A DNA stretch of 41,041 nucleotides from Cypionkella sp. (GCF_028290025.1 NZ_JAQGKQ010000096.1:1-41041); one strand, 5' to 3'. Shown: positions 1 through 9,915, numbered from the stretch's first letter. The notes: generated by a model from the sequence alone, not told the origin. Made by a program: numbers and translations.

Positions 1-1
1 C

Positions 2-910
2 CGCATCCTTCCTGGCATCCTGCTGATGCTCGCCTTCGTCGTGCTGGCCCCGCTGCTGGACACCGCCTCAAAACTCGCCACCGCGGCGATCCCCGTCGGC
101 CAGATCACCACCGCCCGCTTCGTCGTCCAAGGCGCATTGATGCTGCCCATCGCGCTGTTCATGCGGCTAAACCTGCGCATCTCGGCCAAAACCGCAGCCC
201 TGATCACCCTGCGCGCCGCCCTCCTGATCGCCTCAACCTACAGCTTTGTGGCGGGCGTCCAAGTCATGCCAATTGCCGACGCGCTCGCCATCGTGTTCAT
301 CGAGCCGTTCATCCTGATGATCCTCGGCTATTTCCTGTTCGGCAATAAGGTCGGCCCACGCCGCATCATCGCCTCGCTGGTGGGCTTTGCGGGCGCCCTG
401 CTGGTGATCCAGCCCTCACTTACCCACTACGGCACCGCCGCCTTGTATCCGCTCGCCACCGCGTTTACCTTCGCGTTCTACATGCTGCTGACCCAATCCA
501 TCGCCACCGGAATGCACCCGGTCATCCAGCAACTGCACACCTCTATTGCTGGCAGCATCCTGTGCCTTCCTGTGATGATCTGGGCCAACGGCAGCGGCAT
601 TGTTGAATTGGACCCGGTGATGCCGCACGGCCTCAACTGGCTTTGGCTGTTCGGCGTCGGTTTCTGGGCGGCCGCCAGCCATATGTGCATGACCGTGGCG
701 CTGAAATATGCGCCCGCCAGCGCGCTTGCCCCGCTACATTATCTCGAAATGGTCACCGCCGTCGCCGTAGGCTATCTGGTGTTCGGCGATTTCCCCGACG
801 CGCTGACCTGGGCGGGCATTGTGATCATCGTCGCCTCGGGTCTTTATATCATTTACCGAGAGCGTCTGACCGATGCACAAGCCCGCTCAATACTGCCCGC
901 AGAGATTTGA
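2..910 (+). CDS. EamA/DMT-family transporter, 5' end cut by window
   Basis: Inner-membrane drug/metabolite-transporter-type permease; substrate unknown. The reading frame is open to the first base of the window (R-I-L-P-G-I-L-L before the Met at 26), and EamA proteins usually begin just before such a segment, so the true start probably lies upstream and the Met at 26 is internal. The visible ~300 residues are almost wholly hydrophobic, with about ten membrane segments in two halves, as expected of two EamA repeats; the second repeat contains the typical 'ALKYAPASALAPLHYLEMV' type helix. The last 62 nt overlap the 3' end of the convergent thiamine diphosphokinase gene. Family call is firm, substrate is not. 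Confidence 0.88.
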   Translation, partial: RILPGILLMLAFVVLAPLLDTASKLATAAIPVGQITTARFVVQGALMLPIALFMRLNLRISAKTAALITLRAALLIASTYSFVAGVQVMPIADALAIVFIEPFILMILGYFLFGNKVGPRRIIASLVGFAGALLVIQPSLTHYGTAALYPLATAFTFAFYMLLTQSIATGMHPVIQQLHTSIAGSILCLPVMIWANGSGIVELDPVMPHGLNWLWLFGVGFWAAASHMCMTVALKYAPASALAPLHYLEMVTAVAVGYLVFGDFPDALTWAGIVIIVASGLYIIYRERLTDAQARSILPAEI

Positions 911-1517
911 TCGGCACGATCACCAACATCTTTGCCGCCGAGAACGTCAAATGCACCGGCCCTGACACCTCATTTGAAGTGCCAATCAAACCATCCGGTG
1001 CGAAGTCCAAACCCTTCAACGGCCAGCGCAAACCTTCGCTTGTCCCGGTCACCGCCGCCATCGGAAACAACGAAAACCGACTGCCCACAGGCAAATCCAG
1101 CCGCAATTCCGCTGGTGCCAAAAAAATCACATCCTGCGGCGACAGCAACAGACATCGCTGTTCGGGTTGCCGCACCAGAGTGTTCAGCACCGCCAATCCG
1201 TGATCGAGCCGCGCGCCTGCGAATCCCAACCCCAGCACAAACGGCGCTCTGATCGACCGCAGCGCCTTATCGAAATCGGTCGTAATTTGTTCCGCAATCG
1301 GAAACAACCGATCCGCCAGCCGCGCCTTCGCCATATCTGTGATCGAATCCATGTCGCCGATCACTGCTTCGGGTTCGACGCCCAAGGCCAAAAGCCGATC
1401 CGCGCCCCCGTCGGCCCCAACGATTCTTGGTGCAATTCGCATGGCACGGATAAGCTGAGCTTTGCCGAACGGCCCGCCGCCCGCCAAAGTTATGCCCTGC
1501 AGAGAGTCGACAATCAC
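849..1517 (-). CDS. Thiamine diphosphokinase
   Basis: Transfers pyrophosphate from ATP to thiamine to make the cofactor thiamine diphosphate (cytosol). The 222-residue product has the family's motifs in order: a glycine-rich 'LAGGGP' near residue 12, 'GADGGAD' at 34-40, 'GDMDS' at 54-58 and 'TTDFDKAL' near 80, followed by a 'GARLDHGLAVL' segment and a beta-rich C-terminal half. Length fits bacterial enzymes (about 210-230 aa). The start is a GTG at 1517; the frame is closed by TAG shortly upstream and a GGGA lies about 8 nt before it. Its 3' end runs 62 nt into the convergent EamA gene. The upstream gene at 1666 is divergent, so 1518-1665 should hold both promoters. Confidence 0.88.
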   Translation of the reverse strand: MIVDSLQGITLAGGGPFGKAQLIRAMRIAPRIVGADGGADRLLALGVEPEAVIGDMDSITDMAKARLADRLFPIAEQITTDFDKALRSIRAPFVLGLGFAGARLDHGLAVLNTLVRQPEQRCLLLSPQDVIFLAPAELRLDLPVGSRFSLFPMAAVTGTSEGLRWPLKGLDFAPDGLIGTSNEVSGPVHLTFSAAKMLVIVPIKSLRAVLSGLVHRSDALGK

Positions 1518-1665
1518 CTGTATAATCCCGATACTGTTTTTCTAATTGCGGCACAAACCATGTGTCGTGAACACAAACAATCCTTCAAATTACCCTGTTT
1601 TGTCCACGGAATTGAACAAAGCGCAGTGCAGTTTGACCTAGTGAACCTTCAAGAGGCGGCATCCA

Positions 1666-4374
1666 ATGCTCGGTGCAAGTAAAATTCTCACGGTATCGTA
1701 TGGAACATTCAGCTGTACGCTGGAAGGTTTCGACGAACCCTTCAATACAATGAAGGCGATTGCCGAATATTTCCGGGATTTGGCTGCTGAAGATCGCTAC
1801 TTTGGGGCCGAGCCGCCCACGCCAGACGCTGCCATGCTGCACCGCATCGCCGAACGCGAGATTCAGCGCCGGGTTGAGGCTAAGATTCAAGACAATGGCG
1901 TGATCTTGCGCGCGGCCGATACCGAAGCACCTGCTTTGGCGGCGCCTCTCGTTACCCCCCCCGCCGTCACCGCAGCGCCCGCAGTCGATGCCAATGGTGA
2001 GACGGTTGCCGCACGGCTGTCCCGGCTACGCGCCGCTCAATCTGCCGTAGTTTCGCCTGCCGCCATACCCGCGGCGCTGCCCGAAGCTGCCACGCCTGTC
2101 CGCCACGTCAGTGAAGCCGCAGCTTTGACCGACGATGCCTATATGGAAGATCAACATTCCGAGGATATTCTGGCGAGCGTTTCGGCACTCGCGGCGAAAC
2201 CGACCTTGGCGGAACAACATCACCCCGCGCCACCTGTCCTGATCGCAGCCGCACCGCAAGTTGATCACTCCAACACATCACAAGCCGAGACTGTGCCACA
2301 AGACCTGCCCAACCTAGCAGCGTTTGAGGCTGTCGCAGCGCCTGAATTGTCTGCTCATTTCGACGACAGTTACGCGCAAGATTTGCTGACGTCGCATGAC
2401 CTACATTTTGAGGATGATCCGGCATTTTCAGCCGCCCCCGCTTTCGATCTGGTCGCGGCGTTTGAGGACGATCTTGAGCAGATCACCCCAGAGCCTGAAG
2501 CAGAAGCAACACCAGATTTCGCTGTTGAAGCCATTGAATCGCAGGACTTCCTGCCTAAAAGTTTCGCCGACGAAAACCCGTTGACGCAAGATTTCGCGGC
2601 CGAAGTTTCCGTTCTTGAGGACGCGACCGCCGACGTCCTCGCCGCCGAAGATTTCGCTGCGCAGCCCGACCTTGCGGATTTCGATGACGCTCGTCTCAGC
2701 GGTGCGATCGAAATTCAAGCCGAAACGCCAACCAGCCCAGCACCCGAACGCGACGCGATCATCGAAGCGGCGGCTTATGCTGACGAGGACATGCTGGCAA
2801 CGCTCGGCACACTGATCGCAGAAAACGATCAAGCTGACCTCGATGCCCCAGCTGTAGCCGACGCGAGCGTGGCCGCTTCTTTGATCGAACCCGTGGATGT
2901 ATTCGACGACTTCGACGATGCAGAGGATGGCCTTCTAAGCGCCAGCCCGATCCATTCGCCACAAGAAAATCCGGCCCTCGACGCCGCTGATGCTGACGCC
3001 ACAGCAGAGCCGCAAGTCGCGCCTGCACTCGAAATTGCCGCTGAAGTTGATGCCGCCGTTGAAGATGTTTTCGATGAACCCAACGAGAAAATCCAGCGCG
3101 CCCGCGCTCGGGTTATCAAGATCCGCCGCGTTGACGTAGCGCCGCGCAGCCCTGACCAAGCCGACATTCAGCCGACCACGTCGTTGCTTTCCGTCGAAGC
3201 TGAAGCCGCGTTGCAAGCCGAACTTGCCGAATTGGAAGCTGACGCGCCGGCTTTCTCTGTGACGCCCCTGCGCCCCACCCGTCCGATGCGGCCAGTGCGC
3301 CCCGCCCCTGTCGAACCCACTCTCGACAAAGCGGCCCCCGCCGCGGTCTTGACGCAAGTGCCGATGTTCATCGACAGAGATGCAACACCCGAGGCAGACG
3401 CTGTCAATGCGATGATTGCGCAAGATAAGGCTGAAACCGCTGCAGATTTCGCCGAGCAAATCTCAAGTAAATCCGATGACTTGTCAGAGGAACTTCATTC
3501 AATGCATCACGCAGAATCTCGCAAGCTGCTGGAAGCCGAATCGGATGACGCTGCGGTATCCCGCCTGATGGCCGCCACCAATTCCGCGATGGACGACGAG
3601 GAAAGCCGCCGCCGTCATTCGGCGATTTCGCATCTGAAAGCCGCCGTCGCCGCGACCGAGGCCGAACGTCAGATCAAAGCCGCCAACCCCAGCAAACCAC
3701 AGCCTGATCGGCAAGACATCTACCGTCACGATCTGGAAAGCGTGGTGCGCGCCAAGCCCGTCGATGGCACCATTGAAACCCGTGCCGCCGCCAATGCCGA
3801 ACGGCTAAGCCCACTGGTTTTGGTATCCGAGCAGCGCATTGACCGCCCAAAACCCGCGGCTCCTGCCGCATCCTTAGCCCCGGTGCCCACAGTTCCGCGC
3901 GTCGTGATCCCCGTACGCCCCCGCCGCGTTGGCGGTGCCGCTGCCATGGCCGCGATGCAAGCGATGCCCGCTGAACACAGCCCGCTCGAAGCCCACCTTC
4001 TTCAAGACAGCTTGCTTGGCGATGATTTCGACGCTGAAGACAGCCTAAGCTTGGAGGAGACCGTTAATTTCTTCGCGGATGGCCAAAGCTTTGCCGAATT
4101 TGCCGAAAAACTTGGAGCGAACTCGCTGCCAGAGTTGCTGGAGGCATCCGCCGTCTATTGCGCGCAAGTGCTGGGCCGTCCCGAGTTCAGCCGACCGTTT
4201 ATGATGAACCAAGTCGAATCCTTGATCGACGCGCCCGATCACGGCCGCGAAGACAGCCTGCGCGCCTTTGGAACTTTGCTGCGTCAGGGCCGCATCGCCA
4301 AGGTCAAACGTGGCCATTTCTCGGTCACTGATCGCTCACCTTTGCTGGCTGAAGCCAAGCGCATCGCGAAATAA
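1666..4374 (+). CDS. Large acidic, mostly disordered protein with conserved ends (unknown function)
   Basis: A 902-residue protein of unknown function. Residues ~5-75 form a compact, well-conserved-looking head ('[12 protein letters not shown]', '[12 protein letters not shown]', 'RYFGAEPP') that I recall at the start of hypothetical proteins across Rhodobacterales. The middle (~80-780) is very rich in Ala, Asp, Glu and Pro, with repeated 'EDFAA', 'FDDA' and similar acidic patches and Arg/Pro-rich stretches ('[13 protein letters not shown]'), so it is probably disordered. The last ~110 residues are again ordered-looking ('[20 protein letters not shown]', a helix-rich segment ending in a basic winged-helix-like tail). 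No signal peptide or membrane segment is seen. AAGAGG lies about 9 nt before the ATG. It stands alone; a hairpin follows the stop. Confidence 0.85.
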   Translation: MLGASKILTVSYGTFSCTLEGFDEPFNTMKAIAEYFRDLAAEDRYFGAEPPTPDAAMLHRIAEREIQRRVEAKIQDNGVILRAADTEAPALAAPLVTPPAVTAAPAVDANGETVAARLSRLRAAQSAVVSPAAIPAALPEAATPVRHVSEAAALTDDAYMEDQHSEDILASVSALAAKPTLAEQHHPAPPVLIAAAPQVDHSNTSQAETVPQDLPNLAAFEAVAAPELSAHFDDSYAQDLLTSHDLHFEDDPAFSAAPAFDLVAAFEDDLEQITPEPEAEATPDFAVEAIESQDFLPKSFADENPLTQDFAAEVSVLEDATADVLAAEDFAAQPDLADFDDARLSGAIEIQAETPTSPAPERDAIIEAAAYADEDMLATLGTLIAENDQADLDAPAVADASVAASLIEPVDVFDDFDDAEDGLLSASPIHSPQENPALDAADADATAEPQVAPALEIAAEVDAAVEDVFDEPNEKIQRARARVIKIRRVDVAPRSPDQADIQPTTSLLSVEAEAALQAELAELEADAPAFSVTPLRPTRPMRPVRPAPVEPTLDKAAPAAVLTQVPMFIDRDATPEADAVNAMIAQDKAETAADFAEQISSKSDDLSEELHSMHHAESRKLLEAESDDAAVSRLMAATNSAMDDEESRRRHSAISHLKAAVAATEAERQIKAANPSKPQPDRQDIYRHDLESVVRAKPVDGTIETRAAANAERLSPLVLVSEQRIDRPKPAAPAASLAPVPTVPRVVIPVRPRRVGGAAAMAAMQAMPAEHSPLEAHLLQDSLLGDDFDAEDSLSLEETVNFFADGQSFAEFAEKLGANSLPELLEASAVYCAQVLGRPEFSRPFMMNQVESLIDAPDHGREDSLRAFGTLLRQGRIAKVKRGHFSVTDRSPLLAEAKRIAK

Positions 4375-4419
4375 TCTGCGCAGCACTTGCCCAAGACAAG
4401 CCTCAACCCGATAAAACAG

Positions 4420-4442
4420 GCCGGAAAGCATCGGTTTCCGGC
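4420..4442. terminator. Hairpin between convergent genes
   Basis: Perfect 8-bp inverted repeat (GCCGGAAA / TTTCCGGC, 7-nt loop) 46 nt after the stop of the acidic-protein gene and 30 nt from the stop of the convergent DUF2842 gene. No U-tract follows on the plus strand, so terminator function is inferred from position. Confidence 0.5.
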
Positions 4443-4472
4443 TGTACGCATTTGAAAAACCAAGCGCGCCGA

Positions 4473-4700
4473 TCAGGGTTTGCGATCGGCATCAGGGTCC
4501 GCCTGACCGATCCCCAGAAATACCCGTTTGAACGGCAATATCCACGCGACGCCCAAAATCAAATAGGCCGGAACCTCTGCCCAAATCGGCAGACGGTCAA
4601 TTTTGTCGATCAGGTTGACTGCGACCACGACATAAATCGGCATACCGACCAAAAGGATCAGCAACGACCACCGCTTACGGGATTTGTAACTCAGCGCCAT
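4473..4700 (-). CDS. DUF2842 family small membrane protein
   Basis: Small inner-membrane protein of unknown function, 75 residues from the chosen start. Two hydrophobic segments (about residues 11-31 and 43-62) are separated by a short 'KIDRLPIWAEV' loop, with basic N- and C-termini, as in the alphaproteobacterial DUF2842 family. The ATG at 4700 is preferred over an upstream in-frame ATG at 4733 because AGGAGA lies 5 nt before it and the product then begins with the family-like 'MALSYKSRKRW'. It sits 69 nt downstream of purA in the same direction, separated by a hairpin that may terminate or attenuate purA transcription. Confidence 0.8.
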   Translation of the reverse strand: MALSYKSRKRWSLLILLVGMPIYVVVAVNLIDKIDRLPIWAEVPAYLILGVAWILPFKRVFLGIGQADPDADRKP

Positions 4701-4716
4701 CGCAATCTCCTGAAAC

Positions 4717-4747
4717 CAAAACGCCCCCTGCACAACGGCAAGGGGCG
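4717..4747 (-). terminator. Terminator/attenuator after purA
   Basis: On the minus strand a GC-rich stem (CGCCCC ... GGGGCG, with inner TTGC/GCA pairing) is followed by TTTT just past the purA stop and before the DUF2842 start. Fits an intrinsic terminator that may allow partial read-through. Confidence 0.55.
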
Positions 4748-4769
4748 CGGTGAGAGTTAAACCGAAAGA

Positions 4770-6062
4770 TCAATCTGCAAAGGGATCGGTCACCAAAATC
4801 GTATCGTCACGCTCTGGGCTCGTCGAAAGCAGCGCCACCGGGCATTGGATCAATTCCTCAATCCGCCGCACATATTTGATCGCAGCCCCCGGCAGATCGG
4901 CCCAAGACCTAGCACATGCGGTATTCTCAGACCAGCCCGGCATTTCTTCATAGATCGGCGTGCAACGCGCCTGTTGATCCGCTGCGGTCGGCAGATAATC
5001 CAATCGCACGCCGTCAAGATCATAGCCGATGCAGATCTTCAGCACCGGAAAACCATCCAGCACGTCCAGCTTGGTCAACGCAATCCCCGACACGCCCGAA
5101 GTCGCACAAGTCTGCCGCACCAGCACGGCATCAAACCAACCGCAACGCCGTTTGCGGCCCGTGACAGTGCCAAATTCATGCCCACGCTCACCCAACCGGT
5201 CGCCATCAGCATCAAACAACTCCGCCGGGAACGGGCCCTCACCAACGCGAGTCGTATAGGCTTTCACGATCCCCAACACGAAATCTATCGCCGTCGGCCC
5301 AAGGCCAGTGCCCGTCGCCGCCTGCCCTGCGATGACATTCGACGAGGTCACAAACGGATACGTCCCGAAATCAATGTCGAGCAACGCGCCCTGCGCGCCC
5401 TCGAACAAAATCCGCTTGCCCGCCTTGCGCGCCTCGGTCAGCACCTTCCACACTGGTTTCGCATAAGGCAAAACCTGCGGCGCAATCGCCCGCAACGCTT
5501 CCAGCAGGGCCGCGCGGTCAATCGGCTCAATCCCCAGACCACGCCGCAGCGCATCATGGTGGCCCATCAAGCGATCTACCCGGGTTTCCAGAGTCAACTC
5601 ATCGGCCAGATCGGCAACCCGAATGGCCCTGCGACCCACCTTATCCTCATAAGCCGGGCCAATACCGCGGCCAGTGGTGCCGATCTTGGCGACCCCCATC
5701 TGACCTTCCCGAGCCCGATCCAGCTCACCATGGATCGGCAGGATCAGCGAGGCATTCTCGGCAACCATCAAATTTTCAGGGCTAATATCAACACCCTGCC
5801 CGCGCAGCTTTTCGATCTCAGTCATCAGATGCCACGGGTCCACCACCACGCCATTGCCAATCACCGACAATTTCCCGCCGCGCACGATCCCCGAGGGCAG
5901 CAGCGACAGCTTATAAACCTTGCCATCAATCACCAAGGTATGCCCGGCGTTATGCCCGCCCTGAAAGCGCGCAATCACATCGGCTCGCTCGGAAAGCCAG
6001 TCGACGATTTTCCCTTTACCTTCGTCACCCCACTGGGCTCCGACGACAACAACATTGGCCAC
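4770..6062 (-). CDS. purA: Adenylosuccinate synthetase
   Basis: Cytosolic enzyme of AMP synthesis: IMP + aspartate + GTP to adenylosuccinate. The 430-residue product is of normal length and starts '[18 protein letters not shown]', giving the GTP-binding GDEGKGK loop (residues 12-18); 'QGGHNAGHT' near 35-43 supplies the catalytic His region; '[14 protein letters not shown]' near 128 and '[24 protein letters not shown]' type segment near 220 are the IMP-binding elements; 'KLDVLDG' near 330 matches the guanine-recognition region. The start ATG at 6062 is the family start. An antisense open frame across this gene is a shadow. DUF2842 follows in the same direction. Confidence 0.98.
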   Translation of the reverse strand: MANVVVVGAQWGDEGKGKIVDWLSERADVIARFQGGHNAGHTLVIDGKVYKLSLLPSGIVRGGKLSVIGNGVVVDPWHLMTEIEKLRGQGVDISPENLMVAENASLILPIHGELDRAREGQMGVAKIGTTGRGIGPAYEDKVGRRAIRVADLADELTLETRVDRLMGHHDALRRGLGIEPIDRAALLEALRAIAPQVLPYAKPVWKVLTEARKAGKRILFEGAQGALLDIDFGTYPFVTSSNVIAGQAATGTGLGPTAIDFVLGIVKAYTTRVGEGPFPAELFDADGDRLGERGHEFGTVTGRKRRCGWFDAVLVRQTCATSGVSGIALTKLDVLDGFPVLKICIGYDLDGVRLDYLPTAADQQARCTPIYEEMPGWSENTACARSWADLPGAAIKYVRRIEELIQCPVALLSTSPERDDTILVTDPFAD

Positions 6063-6209
6063 GGCATATCCTTCGCATTCTGGAAAAACCGAGCGACCTA
6101 TAGCGACCCAAGCGGCAGTATGAAACCGCTAAATCGCAGTAGGGCGCTGGACAGAGCAGCGCAGATGCGCGACCAAAGGCATAAGGCGGCACAAACAGGC
6201 AGGAAATTC

Positions 6210-6605
6210 ATGGGAATTCTTCTACGCTGGCTTGGGGCATTCATCCTGCTTTCCGCCACTTATAACCCGACGCAAGTGAATTTCACCCGCTGGGCAGAGG
6301 CGAACTGGCAAACTCAAATGCCGCTGACCATCCTGCTCGGCCTGCTTTTGGGTGTCGGTTACATGATTTACATCGGCGCAACCCTACGCTCCATCGGCAG
6401 TTTCGGCATTTTGCTGGTCGGTGCGATTGTGGCAGCCCTGATCTGGGTGCTGATTGATTACCAGATTCGCACCCTGCAAAATCCTTCACTGAACCTGTGG
6501 CTCGGCATCTTCGCGCTGTCGGTGGTCTTAGGCATTGGTCTTTCGTGGAGCATCATCCGCCAACGCATATCCGGCCAAGCCACGGTGGATGAGGTGCAAG
6601 AGTAA
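6210..6605 (+). CDS. DUF6524 family membrane protein
   Basis: Small inner-membrane protein (131 aa) of unknown function. Four hydrophobic segments are visible (about residues 4-18, 38-57, 63-83, 95-115), with an 'NPSLNLWLG' loop between the last two and an acidic, charged tail. The sequence matches what I recall of the DUF6524 family in Rhodobacterales. The same frame is open far upstream, across purA in antisense, but the ATG at 6210 is preceded by AGGAAA and begins the hydrophobic protein 'MGILLRWLGAFILLSATYNP', so it is taken as the start. It runs divergently from purA and ends 3 nt before the convergent gene at 6609. Confidence 0.8.
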   Translation: MGILLRWLGAFILLSATYNPTQVNFTRWAEANWQTQMPLTILLGLLLGVGYMIYIGATLRSIGSFGILLVGAIVAALIWVLIDYQIRTLQNPSLNLWLGIFALSVVLGIGLSWSIIRQRISGQATVDEVQE

Positions 6606-6608
6606 CCG

Positions 6609-6977
6609 TCACCGCACCGACCAGCCGAACCCGATCATCATCGCAGCCATTAGAAACATCACCGCGAGCAACGCGATACTGCGCCGCCCGAGTAGCAGCA
6701 TGATAATGCCCTGCGCCGCGCCGATCAGCCCGAAGATCAGCAAAAAAATACTGGCGACACCCGGCAGGCTGCGCAGCCGATCGGCATCTGTCGAACTGGC
6801 ATCCAAACCGTGAATGCGCAGTCCCGATGAGGGCCTGATCGCGTCCGGTAGCCATTCTGGGAAAGGCCGCGCCAACACAAGCCACATCAGCCAAAGCCCA
6901 AACGCCAACAACGGCAGCACAAAAACAAATACAACCGCACCGCGAATGCGGGTGCTTCTCGCTGACAATCTTAACAT
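6609..6977 (-). CDS. Hypothetical inner-membrane protein
   Basis: I do not recognise the family. From the ATG at 6977 the product has 122 residues: a basic N-terminus ('MLRLSARSTRIRG'), a first membrane helix (~14-36), a soluble loop of about 35 residues containing 'PFPEWLPDAI', and two more membrane helices (~74-92 and ~97-118), ending 'GFGWSVR'. An upstream in-frame ATG at 7055 would add a basic leader without a good ribosome site; the inner start gives a cleaner N-in topology. It is convergent with, and 3 nt from, the DUF6524 gene, and divergent from the VOC gene at 7097. Confidence 0.65.
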   Translation of the reverse strand: MLRLSARSTRIRGAVVFVFVLPLLAFGLWLMWLVLARPFPEWLPDAIRPSSGLRIHGLDASSTDADRLRSLPGVASIFLLIFGLIGAAQGIIMLLLGRRSIALLAVMFLMAAMMIGFGWSVR

Positions 6978-7096
6978 AAAAATCTCGCTTAAATTTGGTT
7001 TCTGAATGCGCGCAGTATGACGCCGCAGCGCCACGAAGCAAGTGGCTTGCCGCAACCGTTCGGGCTAGTCTGGCGCACATTCCATAAGGAAGCCAA

Positions 7097-7477
7097 ATGC
7101 TGCTTTACATCACCCTCGGCACCAACGACCTCGCCCGCGCCAAACGCTTCTACGACGCCACATTCGCCCCAATCGACCTGCGTTTCATGGGCGAATTTGA
7201 CGGCGAAATCGGCTACGGCCCAAGCGGAGCGACCAGCCCCCTCGTCTGGATCAACCCACCCTACGACGGCAAACCCGCCACTGTTGGAAACGGCTCAATG
7301 CCCGCCTTCGCAGCCGCAACCCGCGCCGCCGTCGATGGCTTCTACCAAGCCGCAATCAGCCACGGCGGCAGCGATGAAGGCCCTCCCGGCCTGCGCTACA
7401 GCCCGAACTTCTACAGCTGTTACGTCCGCGACCCCGATGGCAACAAACTCTCCGCCGTCTGCACAATGCCAGAATAG
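7097..7477 (+). CDS. VOC-family (glyoxalase/dioxygenase fold) protein
   Basis: A 126-residue single-module vicinal-oxygen-chelate protein. The N-terminal beta-alpha unit ('LLYITLGTNDLARAKRFYDATF') and the C-terminal 'SCYVRDPDGNKLSAVC' are the family hallmarks. Such proteins act as lyases, dioxygenases or resistance proteins; the usual first metal-ligand His in the first strand is not present here (Tyr in 'LLYITLG'), so catalytic activity and substrate cannot be predicted. TAAGGAAG lies just before the ATG. It is a single-gene unit followed by a long inverted repeat at 7507-7564. Confidence 0.85.
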   Translation: MLLYITLGTNDLARAKRFYDATFAPIDLRFMGEFDGEIGYGPSGATSPLVWINPPYDGKPATVGNGSMPAFAAATRAAVDGFYQAAISHGGSDEGPPGLRYSPNFYSCYVRDPDGNKLSAVCTMPE

Positions 7478-7506
7478 CGACCGACCCTAGCCATTCATCT
7501 GTCGAT

Positions 7507-7564
7507 AAATATCCCCGCCCAAGGCTCCTTACATCAATGTCACATGCCTCCGGCGGGGATATTT
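7507..7564. repeat. 13-bp inverted repeat, roseobacter-type intergenic hairpin
   Basis: Perfect inverted repeat AAATATCCCCGCC (7507-7519) / GGCGGGGATATTT (7552-7564) with a 32-nt spacer, located after the VOC gene. The right arm with its flank (CCTCCGGCGGGGATATTT) resembles an intergenic element I recall as frequent at gene ends in Rhodobacterales. Probable transcription end or repeat element. Confidence 0.6.
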
Positions 7565-7668
7565 AGACACAGAGGATGACCTAAAGCCCCGCTAACCAAC
7601 CGCGAAGGGCTTGCGCGCCTGACTGCATCCGCCTAGATAGGCCGCGACCTCTTAGAAAGCCCGCCCGC

Positions 7669-8085
7669 ATGGAAAATGTCGTTCTCACCATCCACCTCAT
7701 CCTCGCCCTGCTGTTGATCGGCGTGGTGCTGTTGCAGCGGTCGGAAGGTGGCGGGCTTGGCATGGGGTCTTCGGGTGGTGCGATTTCGGGCCGTGCGGCA
7801 GCGACCGCCTTGGGCAAAGTCACCTGGATTCTGGCGATCGCCTTTATTGTCACCTCGATCACCATGACCATCCTCGCCGCCCGCTCTGCCTCGACCGCTT
7901 CGGTGATCGACCAGATCGGTGCCGAGCAACCAGCAGCCACCGCACCGGCGCTTCCGAAGGGCAGTGACTTGTTGCCGCCTTCCAGCAACGATGCGCCAGC
8001 AGCGCCTCCGGCCGCGACTGCGCCTGCGCCTGCTGCACCTGCCGCCGATCCGGCCGCGCCCGCAACGCCGCCAGCTTCGAACTAA
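7669..8085 (+). CDS. secG: Preprotein translocase subunit SecG
   Basis: Inner-membrane accessory subunit of the SecYEG protein-export channel. The 138-residue protein has the two-helix SecG core: helix 1 (~2-22), the conserved cytoplasmic loop 'QRSEGGGLGMGSSGG' with the family's glycine run (~24-40), and helix 2 (~51-70). A Pro/Ala-rich tail of about 60 residues ('PAAPPAATAPAPAAPAA') follows; such low-complexity extensions are common in alphaproteobacterial SecG. It lies 152 nt upstream of pyrG in the same direction, the usual alphaproteobacterial order. Confidence 0.95.
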   Translation: MENVVLTIHLILALLLIGVVLLQRSEGGGLGMGSSGGAISGRAAATALGKVTWILAIAFIVTSITMTILAARSASTASVIDQIGAEQPAATAPALPKGSDLLPPSSNDAPAAPPAATAPAPAAPAADPAAPATPPASN

Positions 8086-8237
8086 CACCAACTGTTGCAG
8101 CGCAACACCGTCAACCGACAGCATCTAGCGGTCGGGTTGCGCATAGGCTTGGCTTAAGCTATTGCTCAACTCCCGTGATGCTGTGATTCCACGCTTGCGA
8201 ATCATAGCCGATTTAACCAATGCACGGGGGCTTCCAC

Positions 8238-9881
8238 ATGGCACGCTATATCTTCATCACAGGCGGCGTGGTGTCCTCGCTCGGCAAGGGTCTGGCCTCC
8301 GCCGCCCTTGGCGCATTGCTGCAAGCCCGCGGTTATACGGTGCGATTGCGCAAACTCGACCCCTATCTGAACGTCGATCCCGGCACGATGTCGCCCTTCG
8401 AGCATGGCGAGGTTTTCGTCACCGACGATGGCGCTGAAACCGACCTAGACCTCGGCCATTACGAGCGTTTCACTGGAGTATCCGCCCGCCAAACCGACAG
8501 CATTTCCTCGGGCCGGATCTATTCCAACGTGCTGGAAAAAGAACGTCGCGGCGATTACCTTGGCAAAACCATCCAAGTCATCCCCCATGTCACCAATGAG
8601 ATCAAAGACTTCCTGCGCATTGGCGACAACGAAGTTGATTTCATGCTGTGTGAAATCGGCGGCACCGTCGGCGATATTGAGGGCCTGCCGTTCTTTGAGA
8701 GCATCCGTCAGTTCATCCACGAACGCCCGCGCGGACAATCCATCCTGATGCACCTCACCCTGCTGCCCTACCTTGCCGCCAGTGGTGAGCTGAAAACCAA
8801 ACCCACCCAACACTCCGTCAAAGAACTGCAATCCATCGGCCTTGCCCCCGACGTGCTGGTCTGCCGCTCTGAACACCCGATCCCCGACCGCGAACTGGAA
8901 AAGATCGCGCTCTTTTGCAACGTCCGCAAAGAGCATGTCATCCCGGCCTACGATCTGAAAACCATCTACGAGGCCCCGCTCGCCTACCACCGCGCTGGCC
9001 TCGACCAAGCCGTGCTGGACGCGTTCGGCATCACCCCCGCGCCAAAGCCGAATCTCGCCCGTTGGACCGATGTGATGGACCGTCTGACCCATGCCGAAGG
9101 CCAGGTTCGCGTCGCCATCGTCGGCAAATACACCCAGCTTGAAGACGCCTATAAATCCATCGCCGAAGCCCTCACCCATGGCGGTATGGCCAACCGCACC
9201 CGCGTCAAAGCCGAATGGATTGACGCCGAAATCTTTGAACGCGAAGACCCCGCCCCCTACCTCGAAAACTTCCACGCCATCCTCGTCCCAGGTGGCTTTG
9301 GCGAGCGCGGCACCGAAGGCAAAATCAAAGCCGCCCAATTCGCGCGTGAGAAAAAAATCCCCTACCTCGGCATCTGTCTCGGGATGCAAATGGCCGTCAT
9401 TGAGTCCGCCCGCAACCTCGCAGGCGTCACCAACGCAGGCTCGGAAGAATTCGACGTTGACGCCGGAGCCAAACGCTTCACCCCCGTCGTCTACCATCTG
9501 AAAGAGTGGATCCAAGGCAACCACGTCGTCGCCCGCAAAACCACCGACGACAAAGGCGGCACCATGCGGCTCGGCGCCTACACCGCCGCCCTAACACCGG
9601 GCTCCCGCGTCGCCCAAATCTACGGCACGACGACCATCGAAGAACGCCACCGCCACCGCTACGAAGTCGATGCCAAATACATCGCCCAGTTGGAAACCAC
9701 CGGCCTGATCTTCAGCGGCATGAGCCCGGATGGCAGGCTCCCCGAGATCGTAGAAGTCAAAGACCACCCGTGGTTTATCGGGGTTCAGTTCCACCCGGAG
9801 TTGAAAAGCAAACCCTTCGCGCCGCATCCGTTGTTTGCAGATTTCGTGAGGGCCGCTAAGGAGGTGGAGCGGTTGGTGTGA
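8238..9881 (+). CDS. pyrG: CTP synthase
   Basis: Makes CTP from UTP, ATP and glutamine in the cytosol. The 547-residue product (E. coli enzyme 545) has the synthetase domain first, with the '[14 protein letters not shown]' P-loop at ~9-23, '[27 protein letters not shown]' type UTP/ATP site near 42-70 and '[11 protein letters not shown]' near 140; the C-terminal class I glutaminase has its nucleophile Cys380 in 'GICLGMQ' and the His/Glu pair in 'VQFHPE'. The open frame begins at 8220, but the ATG at 8238 gives the universal '[11 protein letters not shown]' start and has a GGGGG stretch about 9 nt upstream. Convergent with the A/T-rich cassette downstream. Confidence 0.98.
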   Translation: MARYIFITGGVVSSLGKGLASAALGALLQARGYTVRLRKLDPYLNVDPGTMSPFEHGEVFVTDDGAETDLDLGHYERFTGVSARQTDSISSGRIYSNVLEKERRGDYLGKTIQVIPHVTNEIKDFLRIGDNEVDFMLCEIGGTVGDIEGLPFFESIRQFIHERPRGQSILMHLTLLPYLAASGELKTKPTQHSVKELQSIGLAPDVLVCRSEHPIPDRELEKIALFCNVRKEHVIPAYDLKTIYEAPLAYHRAGLDQAVLDAFGITPAPKPNLARWTDVMDRLTHAEGQVRVAIVGKYTQLEDAYKSIAEALTHGGMANRTRVKAEWIDAEIFEREDPAPYLENFHAILVPGGFGERGTEGKIKAAQFAREKKIPYLGICLGMQMAVIESARNLAGVTNAGSEEFDVDAGAKRFTPVVYHLKEWIQGNHVVARKTTDDKGGTMRLGAYTAALTPGSRVAQIYGTTTIEERHRHRYEVDAKYIAQLETTGLIFSGMSPDGRLPEIVEVKDHPWFIGVQFHPELKSKPFAPHPLFADFVRAAKEVERLV

Positions 9882-9887
9882 GGGGAA

Positions 9888-9906
9888 AAAGAAACTAACT
9901 TTCTTT
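9888..9906. terminator. A/T hairpin between convergent genes
   Basis: AAAGAAA / TTTCTTT, 7-bp stem with a 5-nt loop, between the pyrG stop and the stop of the convergent TIGR02391 gene. Weak stem; function inferred from position. Confidence 0.35.
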
Positions 9907-9915
9907 TAGATTGGC

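Noticed and set aside
4845..6209. Very long open frame on the plus strand across purA, continuous with the DUF6524 gene
   Set aside because: It is antisense to an unmistakable purA, has an Arg/His/Gln/Pro-rich composition typical of shadow frames, and the real gene has its own ribosome site and start at 6210.
8445..9524. 359-codon minus-strand frame inside pyrG
   Set aside because: Fully antisense to a conserved gene; Gly/Asp/Phe-rich shadow composition and no family motifs.
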